Part shown: positions 1 to 6,604 of the stretch, piece after piece
Position numbering within the stretch: the first letter of the stretch is position 1
Layout of the letters: every line of letters starts with the position of its first letter
Assembly: GCA_902783935.1 (NCBI GenBank)
Contig: CACZTA010000199.1
Span: forward strand, 1 to 9,023
Source: an uncultured Lachnospiraceae bacterium
GTDB taxonomy: Bacteria; Bacillota; Clostridia; Lachnospirales; Lachnospiraceae
DNA: 9,023 bases
Direction: 5' to 3'
The notes under the pieces: model-generated
What the model saw: only the letters and a program-made list of their open reading frames with translations
Databases searched by the model: none
What the model was told of the DNA's origin: nothing
Position numbers and translations under genes: made by a program

Positions 1-23
1 AAGAAAAGGAGAGGAGGCACAGC

Positions 24-1622
24 ATGATTAAAGACGGTCTGATCTGGGCAGCCAGTACAGAGGATGGCAGAGAGGTAATGCTGCTGCCGAAGATGGCCAA
101 CCGGCACGGACTTATAGCCGGTGCAACCGGAACCGGCAAAACAGTAACATTAAAAGTGCTGGCGGAGTCATTCAGCGAGATGGGGGTCCCTGTCTTCATG
201 GCAGATGTGAAGGGTGATATTGCGAGCATCATGAAGCCCGGTGAAGACAGCGCCGACATGCAGGAGCGGATTGCCCGCTTCGGCCTTCAGGAAGCCGGTT
301 TCAGTTATCAGGGGTGCCCTGTCACGATCTGGGATATCTACGGCGAGAACGGGATCCAGCTCCGCACTACGGTTTCAGAGATGGGACCGCTGCTTCTGGC
401 GAGGATTCTGGGCCTCAACGAACTTCAGTCGGGTGTACTCTCAATCGCTTTCAAGATTGCTGATGACAGCGGGCTTCTTCTCTATGATACAAAGGATCTG
501 AAAGCCCTCCTCAATTATATCAAGGACAATCCGAAAGAGTTTGAGGCAGAATACGGCAGGATGAGCTCCGCTACGATCGGGGCCATCACGCGCGCGCTGG
601 TAGCCCTCGAAGTTGCCGGCGGTGAGACGTTCTTCGGTGAGCCCGGACTCAATATCTTTGACTGGCTCACTGTCGGAGAAGGCGGGAAAGGCATGATCAA
701 CGTGCTCGACAGCAGCAGCCTGATCAACAGCGGGACACTTTATTCCACGTTCCTTCTGTGGCTGCTGTCAGAACTTTTTGAGATTATGCCGGAAGTCGGC
801 GATCTCGAAAAACCGAAGATGATTTTCTTCTTTGATGAAGCACATCTTCTGTTCAAGGACTGCTCCAAGTCGCTGCTCGAGAAAATTGAGCAGGTCGTCA
901 AGCTGATCCGTTCGAAGGGCGTCGGCGTCTACTTCTGCACACAGAATCCGAGAGATATCCCGGACGGAGTCCTGGCGCAGCTCGGAAATAAAATCGAGCA
1001 CGGACTCCATGCCTACACGCCGGCAGAACAGAAAGCAGTCAGGGCTGCGGCAGAGTCCTTCCGGGCGAATCCTTCATTCAATACCTATGAAACGATTCTG
1101 TCACTCGGGACAGGGGAAGCGGTTGTCTCCTTCCTCGATGAGACCGGTGTACCTGCCGTCTGTGAAAAAGTGAGGATCCTGCCGCCGAAGAGCCGCTTCG
1201 GTTCGATTACCGATGCCGAGAGGGAACAGGCAGTAAAGGGAAGCCTGCTGTACAGCAAATATGCAGCTGCCGTAGATCCGGATTCCGCTTTTGAGATGCT
1301 CGAGAGGCTGTATGCCGAAAAGGAAGCGGCAGCAGAAGAAGCGGCAAAGACGCTTCAGGAGCAGAAGGAAGCGGCAGCAAGAGAAAAAGAAGCAGAGAGA
1401 GAGGCAGCCCGTCTCGAACGGGAAGAACTGCGCAAGAAGGAGGCTCTGGAGAGAGAAAAGAAACGTGCGGCCAAGAGTGTGGCATCGTCTGTAGCCGGTA
1501 CAATCGGGAGAGAGGCCGGAAAACTTGTCGGAGGAAAATTCGGTGTCTTCGGCAAGACGATGGGCGGAAATGTCGGTGCCAATCTCGGCAGAGGCATTCT
1601 GAATAATCTGTTTAAGATCTGA
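24..1622 (+). CDS. HerA/FtsK-like P-loop ATPase, DUF853 (YjgR) family
   Basis: This 532-residue protein is a cytoplasmic P-loop ATPase of the HerA-FtsK superfamily. It matches the DUF853/YjgR group, whose cellular role is not firmly established; DNA or protein pumping is inferred from HerA relatives. Seen in the sequence: Walker A GATGTGKT at residues 33-40, and a hydrophobic Walker B strand ending in D271-E272 (FFFDEAH, 268-274). An STGTLYS-like segment and a CTQNPRDIP sensor-like segment are also present. Residues of about 430-485 form a highly charged Glu/Lys/Arg/Ala coiled coil. The last 40 or so residues are Gly-rich, as in other YjgR-type proteins. The length is near the roughly 500 residues of E. 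coli YjgR. The start is supported by GGAGAGGAGG at 8-17, six bases before the ATG. No NurA-like nuclease gene lies beside it, so it should not be called the archaeal-type repair HerA. Family assignment is firm; function is open. Confidence 0.9.
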   Translation: MIKDGLIWAASTEDGREVMLLPKMANRHGLIAGATGTGKTVTLKVLAESFSEMGVPVFMADVKGDIASIMKPGEDSADMQERIARFGLQEAGFSYQGCPVTIWDIYGENGIQLRTTVSEMGPLLLARILGLNELQSGVLSIAFKIADDSGLLLYDTKDLKALLNYIKDNPKEFEAEYGRMSSATIGAITRALVALEVAGGETFFGEPGLNIFDWLTVGEGGKGMINVLDSSSLINSGTLYSTFLLWLLSELFEIMPEVGDLEKPKMIFFFDEAHLLFKDCSKSLLEKIEQVVKLIRSKGVGVYFCTQNPRDIPDGVLAQLGNKIEHGLHAYTPAEQKAVRAAAESFRANPSFNTYETILSLGTGEAVVSFLDETGVPAVCEKVRILPPKSRFGSITDAEREQAVKGSLLYSKYAAAVDPDSAFEMLERLYAEKEAAAEEAAKTLQEQKEAAAREKEAEREAARLEREELRKKEALEREKKRAAKSVASSVAGTIGREAGKLVGGKFGVFGKTMGGNVGANLGRGILNNLFKI

Positions 1623-1631
1623 TATTATCAG

Positions 1632-1697
1632 CCCCCGGACAGTCTGTTCGGGGGTGGTTTGCCCCCGGGTAACTGCCGGGGGTCCGGGAAATCCCGG
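1632..1697 (+). terminator. Cluster of three GC-rich hairpins after the ATPase gene
   Basis: Three stem-loops stand in a row in the 137-base gap. The first pairs 1632-1641 with 1645-1654 (10 bp with one G-U, three-base loop). The second pairs 1662-1668 with 1676-1682 (7 bp, seven-base loop). The third pairs 1684-1688 with 1693-1697 (5 bp, loop AAAT). The first sits ten bases past the ATPase stop codon and is followed by TGGTTTG, so it is a plausible but T-poor terminator. The right arm of the first hairpin can also pair with the left arm of the second (1649-1654 with 1662-1667), giving alternative folds. The whole element may therefore act as a leader for the salvage operon starting at 1760. 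A terminator role is moderately supported; a regulatory role is inference. Confidence 0.5.
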
Positions 1698-1759
1698 TGT
1701 TTCTGACGGAAAGAGGAAACCGGCGGGTCATAAGTCTTTAAGAAGGAAGGAGAGAGCTT

Positions 1760-2542
1760 ATGAAAAACTATTCTGAAGATCCTGACAGACAATATCACAT
1801 CCAGGTGGCAAAAGGAGAGGTGGGCCGCTATGTTATTCTCCCCGGCGACCCGAAAAGATGCAAAAAGATTGCAGCTTACTTTGATGAACCGGAGCTTGTG
1901 GCAGATAACCGCGAATATGTGACATATACAGGAAAGCTTGACGGGGTTCCCGTAAGCGTGACGTCGACCGGGATCGGCGGCCCGTCCGCTTCCATCGCCA
2001 TTGAGGAACTGGTCAGGTGCGGTGCGGATACATTTCTCCGGGTCGGTACCTGCGGGGGGATGCAGCTGGATATCAGGAGCGGTGATGTAGTGATTGCGCA
2101 GGCCGCCATCCGGATGGAGGGAACAAGCCGGGAATATGCGCCGATTGAATACCCCGCCGTCGCAGATTATGACGTCCTGAGCGCCATGATTGAAGGCACA
2201 AGGAAGACCGGTGCGGCGTGGCATGTCGGCGTCGTGCAGTGCAAAGACGCTTTTTACGGACAGCATTGTCCGGAACTGATGCCTGTGAGCTATGAGCTCC
2301 AGAACAAATGGCAGGCGTGGCTCCGCATGGGATGCCTCGCATCGGAAATGGAATCCGCAGCACTTTTTATCGCAGGAAGCTTCCTGCGGGTTCGCGTGGG
2401 CTCCCTGTTCCTCGTAGTCGCCAACCAGGAGCGCGAAGCGAGGGGAATGGAGAACCCGGTGGTTCACGATATCGATCTGCCGATTCGCGCGGCAGTCGAA
2501 GCAATAAGGGAACTTATCAGGAAGGATAAAACAGCAGACTGA
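1760..2542 (+). CDS. udp: Nucleoside phosphorylase, uridine phosphorylase type
   Basis: This 260-residue cytoplasmic enzyme belongs to the NP-I (PNP/UDP) family. It is predicted to split uridine with phosphate into uracil and ribose-1-phosphate. Seen: the phosphate-loop PGDPKR at residues 28-33, STGIGGPS at 69-76, RVGT with R94 (the R91 equivalent of E. coli Udp), and the ribose-binding SEMES at 195-199, where M197 and E198 match E. coli numbering. The base-specificity loop reads FYGQH (165-169) and is followed by C170-P171. E. coli has QER there, so the arginine that helps bind uracil is not at the aligned position and the exact substrate range is uncertain. AAGGAG lies seven bases before the ATG. 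It is the first gene of the salvage operon, 22 bases before deoD. The family call is firm; uridine as preferred substrate is likely. Confidence 0.85.
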   Translation: MKNYSEDPDRQYHIQVAKGEVGRYVILPGDPKRCKKIAAYFDEPELVADNREYVTYTGKLDGVPVSVTSTGIGGPSASIAIEELVRCGADTFLRVGTCGGMQLDIRSGDVVIAQAAIRMEGTSREYAPIEYPAVADYDVLSAMIEGTRKTGAAWHVGVVQCKDAFYGQHCPELMPVSYELQNKWQAWLRMGCLASEMESAALFIAGSFLRVRVGSLFLVVANQEREARGMENPVVHDIDLPIRAAVEAIRELIRKDKTAD

Positions 2543-2564
2543 ACAGGAAAAGGAGGAATGTATC

Positions 2565-3275
2565 ATGAGTGACTTTGTACCAACCCCTCATATCGGAGCA
2601 GCAAAGGGAGACTTTGCGGATACCGTGCTGATGCCCGGGGATCCGCTGAGAGCAAAGTACATCGCGGATAATTATCTGGAAGATGCGAAGCTTGTGACAA
2701 AAGTCCGCAACATGTTCGGCTTTACGGGAACTTATCACGGGAAGCGGATTTCCGTGATGGGCGGCGGCATGGGCATGCCGTCAATCGGCATCTATTCGCA
2801 CGAGCTCTACTGCTATTATGATGTTGAGAAAATCATCAGGATCGGATCAGCCGGGTCCGTGAATGAAAAATGCAAAATCATGGATATCGTTCTTGCGCAG
2901 GGCGCATGCACGGATTCTTCATGGGCTGACCAGTATCAGCTCGGCGGCACCTTTGCGCCGATTGCTGACTGGGATCTTCTGTATAAGGCTTATGAGACGG
3001 CAAACCGTCAGGGGACGAATGTCGTCGTCGGAAATGTGCTGTCCGAGGACAAATTCTATAACGCGAATCCGGACTTCAGCAAGAAATGGGCAGAGATGGG
3101 CGTCCTGTGCCTGGAGATGGAGAGCGCGGCGCTCTACATGGAAGCAGCCCATATGAAGAAAAAAGCGCTTGCCATACTGACAATCTCGGATGAGGTTTAC
3201 TCAGGAAGGGCACTTGACGCAGCGGACCGTGAAACAGGATTCAGGAAAATGATGGAGCTTGCGCTGGAATTATGA
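2565..3275 (+). CDS. deoD: Purine nucleoside phosphorylase, DeoD type
   Basis: This 236-residue protein matches the hexameric DeoD purine nucleoside phosphorylases in length and along its whole sequence. The enzyme converts purine (deoxy)nucleosides plus phosphate to the free base and (deoxy)ribose-1-phosphate. Seen: TPHIGA near the N terminus with H9 (the His4 equivalent, which reaches the neighbouring subunit's active site), [21 protein letters not shown], the IRIGSAGSV phosphate and sugar strand, LEMESAALY, and ISDEVYSG with general acid D209 followed by R222. These are the E. coli Asp204 and Arg217 equivalents, so it should be active. AGGAGG lies at 2551-2556, nine bases before the ATG. 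Its stop overlaps the deoB start by four bases (ATGA), which suggests translational coupling. Its ribose-1-phosphate product is the substrate of DeoB. Confidence 0.95.
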   Translation: MSDFVPTPHIGAAKGDFADTVLMPGDPLRAKYIADNYLEDAKLVTKVRNMFGFTGTYHGKRISVMGGGMGMPSIGIYSHELYCYYDVEKIIRIGSAGSVNEKCKIMDIVLAQGACTDSSWADQYQLGGTFAPIADWDLLYKAYETANRQGTNVVVGNVLSEDKFYNANPDFSKKWAEMGVLCLEMESAALYMEAAHMKKKALAILTISDEVYSGRALDAADRETGFRKMMELALEL

Positions 3276-4465
3276 GCAGATTCAGAAGAATATTTGTGAT
3301 TGTATGTGATTCGATGGGAATGGGAGGGGGCCCTGATGCAGATAAATTCGGAGATCTCGGTTCAGATACGCTCGGACATATCGCGGAGCGAATGAACGGG
3401 CTCACGATTCCGAATTTTACAAAAATCGGACTGGCGAATCTGAAACCCATGCAGAACTGCCCGCCCGCAGAACATCCGGAAGGCTGGTACTGTGCCCTGG
3501 CGGAGAGGAGCTCAGGGAAAGATACCATGACGGGACACTGGGAGATCATGGGGCTTGAGACGAAGAAGCCGTTTATCACATTTTCCGAACACGGTTTTCC
3601 GCCTGAGCTGATTGCAGAGCTTGAGAAGCGCTGCGGAAAAAAGGTCATCGGAAACAAAGCGGCCAGCGGGACGGAGATTCTGGACGAGCTTGCAGAGCAG
3701 GAGATCTATGAGGGCAAGATGATCGTCTATACTTCTGCCGACTCGGTCCTGCAGATCTGCGGGAATGAAGAAACCTTCGACCTGGCCAACCTGTACCGCT
3801 GCTGTGAGATCGCGAGAGAACTTACGCTGCGCGACGAATGGCGCGTGGGCCGCGTAATTGCGCGTCCTTATATAGGCAAGCACAAGGGCGAATTCAAGCG
3901 GACGAGCAACCGGCATGACTATGCTCTTGAGCCGACAGGCCCGACTGTGCTGAATGCCCTGAAGGATAACGGATATTCTGTTATCTCTGTCGGTAAGATC
4001 AATGATATCTTCGCAGGCAGCGGCATCACGGAAGCCTATCACTCGGACAGCTCCGTGCACGGCATGGTTCAGACCATCGAGCAGGCAGAGAGGACAGACT
4101 GGGAAGGTGTGTGTTTCACAAACCTTGTCGATTTTGATGCTCTGTGGGGCCATAGGAGGAATGTAGAGGGATACGCCCGTGAAATCGAAAAGTTTGACGT
4201 TAAACTCGGAGAACTGATGGCGATCCTGAATGATGATGACCTGATCATGATTACGGCGGACCACGGGACGGATCCGACATGGAAGGGAACTGACCACACG
4301 AGGGAAAAAGTTCCGATGGTCGCCTGGTCGCCGTCTTTCCGGGAAGGCGGGGCACTGCCGGACCAGGATACGTTTGCCGCTGTCGGGGCGACCTGTGCGG
4401 CGAATTTCGGGATCAGCATGCCGGAAGGAACAATCGGGGAGTCGCTTCTTGATAAGATGATTTAA
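3272..4465 (+). CDS. deoB: Phosphopentomutase
   Basis: DeoB converts ribose-1-phosphate and deoxyribose-1-phosphate to their 5-phosphates, joining nucleoside breakdown to central metabolism. The 397-residue length is typical of this alkaline-phosphatase-superfamily mutase. Seen: the metal-binding start CDSMGMG with D13, KDTMTGHWE with the phospho-acceptor T85 (same number as in the Bacillus cereus enzyme), [17 protein letters not shown] with D289 and H294, and [15 protein letters not shown] with D330, H331 and H342. All expected metal ligands are present. The ATG overlaps the deoD stop (ATGA) and only a weak GGA lies upstream, so initiation probably depends on ribosomes finishing deoD. It is followed 14 bases later by cdd. 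Confidence 0.97.
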   Translation: MSRFRRIFVIVCDSMGMGGGPDADKFGDLGSDTLGHIAERMNGLTIPNFTKIGLANLKPMQNCPPAEHPEGWYCALAERSSGKDTMTGHWEIMGLETKKPFITFSEHGFPPELIAELEKRCGKKVIGNKAASGTEILDELAEQEIYEGKMIVYTSADSVLQICGNEETFDLANLYRCCEIARELTLRDEWRVGRVIARPYIGKHKGEFKRTSNRHDYALEPTGPTVLNALKDNGYSVISVGKINDIFAGSGITEAYHSDSSVHGMVQTIEQAERTDWEGVCFTNLVDFDALWGHRRNVEGYAREIEKFDVKLGELMAILNDDDLIMITADHGTDPTWKGTDHTREKVPMVAWSPSFREGGALPDQDTFAAVGATCAANFGISMPEGTIGESLLDKMI

Positions 4466-4479
4466 TAAAGGAGCCGGAG

Positions 4480-4905
4480 ATGGCAGGATTGTCGGAAGAA
4501 CTGGTCAGAGAACTGATAGAGAAAGCCATTGAAGCGATGAGCCGGGCATACACGCCGTATTCCCGGCACAAGGTGGGTGCGGCCCTTCTCACCGCGGACG
4601 GGACGGTCTATACGGGATGCAATATCGAAAACGTTGCATTTACCCCTACGAACTGTGCGGAGCGGACAGCATTTTTCAAAGCTGTTTCCGAAGGCTGCCG
4701 GGACTTCGCTGCGATCGCCGTGGTAGGCGGGCCTGACGGAATTCTTTCCGAAGAGTGCCCGCCCTGCGGAGTGTGCAGGCAGGTGATGATGGAATTCTGT
4801 GATCCGGAGACGTTTCAGATCATAACGGCATCAGGACCGGATGCATGGCATATCCGGTCCCTGAAAGAGTATCTGCCGATGGGATTCGGGCCTGACCGGC
4901 TGTAA
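4480..4905 (+). CDS. cdd: Cytidine deaminase
   Basis: This 141-residue protein is the small, zinc-dependent tetrameric type of cytidine deaminase, which converts (deoxy)cytidine to (deoxy)uridine plus ammonia. Seen: the substrate-binding CNIEN at residues 47-51, NCAER with zinc ligand C59 and catalytic E61, and PCGVCRQ with zinc ligands C96 and C99. The length is close to the roughly 136 residues of Bacillus subtilis Cdd. AAGGAG at 4468-4473 precedes the ATG by six bases. As the last gene of the salvage operon it supplies uridine to the phosphorylase encoded by the first gene. A weak terminator candidate follows at once. All key residues are intact and the call is firm. Confidence 0.96.
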   Translation: MAGLSEELVRELIEKAIEAMSRAYTPYSRHKVGAALLTADGTVYTGCNIENVAFTPTNCAERTAFFKAVSEGCRDFAAIAVVGGPDGILSEECPPCGVCRQVMMEFCDPETFQIITASGPDAWHIRSLKEYLPMGFGPDRL

Positions 4906-4928
4906 AAAGCGGTTTAATAACTGTTTTT
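4904..4928 (+). terminator. Weak intrinsic terminator candidate after cdd
   Basis: Right at the cdd stop codon, CGGTT (4910-4914) can pair with AACTG (4919-4923) around a TAAT loop. This is extended by A5 (4904-4908) against T5 (4924-4928) with G4909 bulged. The T-run is right for an intrinsic terminator, but the core stem is short and contains one G-U pair. The GC-rich inverted repeat at 4973-5011 may be the real end point or a second one. Confidence 0.35.
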
Positions 4929-4964
4929 GATAAGATTGTGTTATGAACCTGTAAATCGTATGAT

Positions 4965-4992
4965 TTGCTATGCGCGCCCTTTCTGCTATAAT
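4965..4992 (+). promoter_or_regulatory. Extended -10 promoter for the phosphoesterase operon
   Basis: A perfect TATAAT lies at 4987-4992, preceded by TGC at 4984-4986, which makes it an extended -10 (TGn) element. TTGCTA at 4965-4970 is a 4-of-6 match to the -35 consensus with a 16-base spacer. Transcription would start near 4998-5000, about 90 bases before the YfcE-type gene at 5089. The -10 lies wholly inside the loop of the inverted repeat at 4973-5011. This is the best sigma-A type promoter in the window. Confidence 0.7.
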
Positions 4993-5011
4993 ACTATGCG
5001 GAAAGGGCGCG
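4973..5011. repeat. 11-bp inverted repeat flanking the -10 element
   Basis: CGCGCCCTTTC at 4973-4983 is perfectly complementary to 5001-5011, with a 17-base spacer that holds TGCTATAAT. It may be an operator for a dimeric repressor, or a terminator for the upstream salvage operon, since TGTTTTC follows three bases after the right arm. The long loop argues against a standard terminator. A smaller inverted repeat, AAATC/GATTT (4953-4957 and 4962-4966), overlaps the -35 region. Confidence 0.6.
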
Positions 5012-5088
5012 GCTGTTTTCATTCTGGGGGGTTACTCCCTGCTTCTGCCTGAATCCGCGTCCAAATCACATTCTGGAGGAATACAGCT

Positions 5089-5658
5089 ATGAAGTGGATG
5101 ATTGCATCCGATATTCACGGAGCGGCCGGATACTGCCGGACGATGCTTGAACGATATGATGAAGAAGAGGCGGAGAGACTTATTCTCCTCGGTGATCTCC
5201 TTTATCACGGACCCAGGAATGACCTGCCTGAAGAATATGATCCGAAACAGGTGATCGAGATGCTGAATGCCGGGAGAAATTTTATTCTCTGTGTCCGCGG
5301 AAACTGCGAGGCGGAAGTTGACCAGATGGTTCTGAAGTTCCCGGTTCTGGCGGAGTATGCGCTGATGCCGGCCGGGTCAAATATAATATATATCACCCAT
5401 GGGCACCATGCCTCGGAGCAGTCGCCGCCGCCGCATGCACCGGGGGATATCCTTCTCGCGGGCCATACACATGTGGCAAAGTGTGAAAAGCATGAAGACT
5501 ATGTCTATATGAATCCCGGATCCGTGGCTTTGCCGAAAGACGGCAGCCGGAGAAGTTATATGACATTTGACGGCAATACGTTCATCTGGAAGGATCTCGA
5601 AACGGCGGAACCTTTTATGCAGTATGAACTCGCGCAAAGAGATGCCGGAAATGAATGA
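5089..5658 (+). CDS. yfcE: YfcE-type metallophosphoesterase
   Basis: This 189-residue cytoplasmic protein belongs to the YfcE/MJ0936 family of small calcineurin-like phosphodiesterases, which use two metals (often manganese). The natural substrate is not settled in the family; E. coli YfcE acts on artificial phosphodiesters. All metallophosphoesterase motifs are present in order: DIHG with D8 and H10, GDLLYHG with D36, RGNCE with N72, THGHH with H104, and GHTH with H126 and H128. MNPGS follows, as usual in this family. The length is near the E. coli protein (184 residues). GGAGG at 5075-5079 precedes the ATG by nine bases. It is the first gene after the extended -10 promoter, and its 3' end overlaps the transporter gene by eight bases. 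It should be catalytically active. Confidence 0.93.
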   Translation: MKWMIASDIHGAAGYCRTMLERYDEEEAERLILLGDLLYHGPRNDLPEEYDPKQVIEMLNAGRNFILCVRGNCEAEVDQMVLKFPVLAEYALMPAGSNIIYITHGHHASEQSPPPHAPGDILLAGHTHVAKCEKHEDYVYMNPGSVALPKDGSRRSYMTFDGNTFIWKDLETAEPFMQYELAQRDAGNE

Positions 5659-6589
5659 GCCTGCCGGAAACACGGATAAACAAGGGACAAACAGCCTGTT
5701 TCACGCGTTTCTGCTGTGCGTGGCAGCCCTGATATGGGGCTCGGCGTTTGTGGCGCAGAGCGTCGGCTCACGCCATGTAGGCCCGTTTACCTTTCTTGCA
5801 GCCAGAAACTGGATTGCCCTTGTGGTTCTTGTACCGGTGCTGGCAATCCGGGAACATGCCGGGCCTCACGGAGAGCGGCTGCCGGCATCACGCAGGCGGT
5901 CTGCTGCAAAAGCTGCAGGCGGCATTATCTGCGGAACGGCACTTTTTCTGGGTTCATCCACACAGCAGGCGGGGATCGCATATACGACTACGGCAAAAGC
6001 AGGCTTTATCACGACGCTTTATGTGATCATCGTTCCGATCCTGGCCATGATCGTGGGGAAAATGCCCGACAGAAAGATCTGGAGCTGTGTCCTTCTTGGG
6101 GTGATCGGTCTGTACCTGCTCTGCATGAAGCCCGGAGAAGGCGGTCTGAACAGGGGAGATATGATTCTTCTGGCCTGTTCCTTTCTGTTCAGCATTCAGA
6201 TTATGGCGGTCGATTATTTCATCCAGTTTGTGGACGGTGTACAGCTTGCGGTCATGCAGACGGCGGTAACTGCGGTTCTCGGAACCGTCAGCATGATCCT
6301 GTTTGAGCATCCGGCGGCAGCTGATCTGAAAGAAGCGCTTCCGTCCATTCTGTATGCAGGCCTGCTGTCGAGTGCAATAGGCTTTACTTTACAGATTATT
6401 GCGCAGACCAGGCTTGAACCGACGGTCGCTTCGCTGATTATGTGCCTGGAGAGTGTTTTCAGTGCGCTCAGCGGATGGATTCTGCTCGGAGAGACACTCA
6501 ATATCCGTGAGCTTGCCGGATGTGCCCTGATGTTCGGGGCAATCGTGTGGTCGCAGATTCCTTCACATGAAAAAAAGATGTGCACTTAA
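5651..6589 (+). CDS. EamA/DMT-family transporter, ten-helix type
   Basis: The protein is an inner-membrane drug/metabolite transporter superfamily member with two EamA repeats. From the chosen ATG it has 312 residues. Hydrophobic segments suit about ten helices: the first repeat spans roughly residues 17-160 and the second 168-302. Family signatures include ALIWGSAFVAQ (26-36) in helix 1, TTAKAGFITTLY (113-124) in the first repeat, and LEPTVASLIMCLESVFSAL (255-273) with GWILLGE (275-281) in the second. A charged Arg/His-rich loop lies at about 68-88. The reading frame is open from 5567, but that would overlap the phosphoesterase gene by 92 bases. The ATG at 5651 has AAAGAG at 5636-5641 and overlaps by only eight bases; an ATG at 5642 is possible. 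The substrate cannot be told from sequence; relatives export amino acids or other small metabolites. The methyltransferase gene follows after 15 bases. Confidence 0.88.
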   Translation: MNEPAGNTDKQGTNSLFHAFLLCVAALIWGSAFVAQSVGSRHVGPFTFLAARNWIALVVLVPVLAIREHAGPHGERLPASRRRSAAKAAGGIICGTALFLGSSTQQAGIAYTTTAKAGFITTLYVIIVPILAMIVGKMPDRKIWSCVLLGVIGLYLLCMKPGEGGLNRGDMILLACSFLFSIQIMAVDYFIQFVDGVQLAVMQTAVTAVLGTVSMILFEHPAAADLKEALPSILYAGLLSSAIGFTLQIIAQTRLEPTVASLIMCLESVFSALSGWILLGETLNIRELAGCALMFGAIVWSQIPSHEKKMCT

Positions 6590-6604
6590 GCAGGGGAGGA
6601 AAAT

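Noticed and set aside
1700..1759. Possible sigma-A promoter just before the uridine phosphorylase gene
   Set aside because: TTCTGA or CTGACG as -35 and TCATAA or CATAAG as -10 are poor matches and the spacing is about 20-21 bases. I see no convincing promoter there.
1628..2566. Long minus-strand open frame (312 codons) over the uridine phosphorylase gene
   Set aside because: It lies opposite a clearly recognised gene and its translation is Cys/His/Arg-rich with no recognisable domain. It is best explained by codon bias on the other strand.
3512..4297. Minus-strand open frame (261 codons) opposite deoB
   Set aside because: deoB has all its catalytic residues in the plus frame, and the antisense product resembles no family I know.
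5567..5650. Upstream extension of the transporter reading frame to an ATG at 5567
   Set aside because: The extra 28 residues are polar, have no family match, and would overlap the phosphoesterase gene by 92 bases. The ATG at 5651 has a better-placed ribosome binding site.
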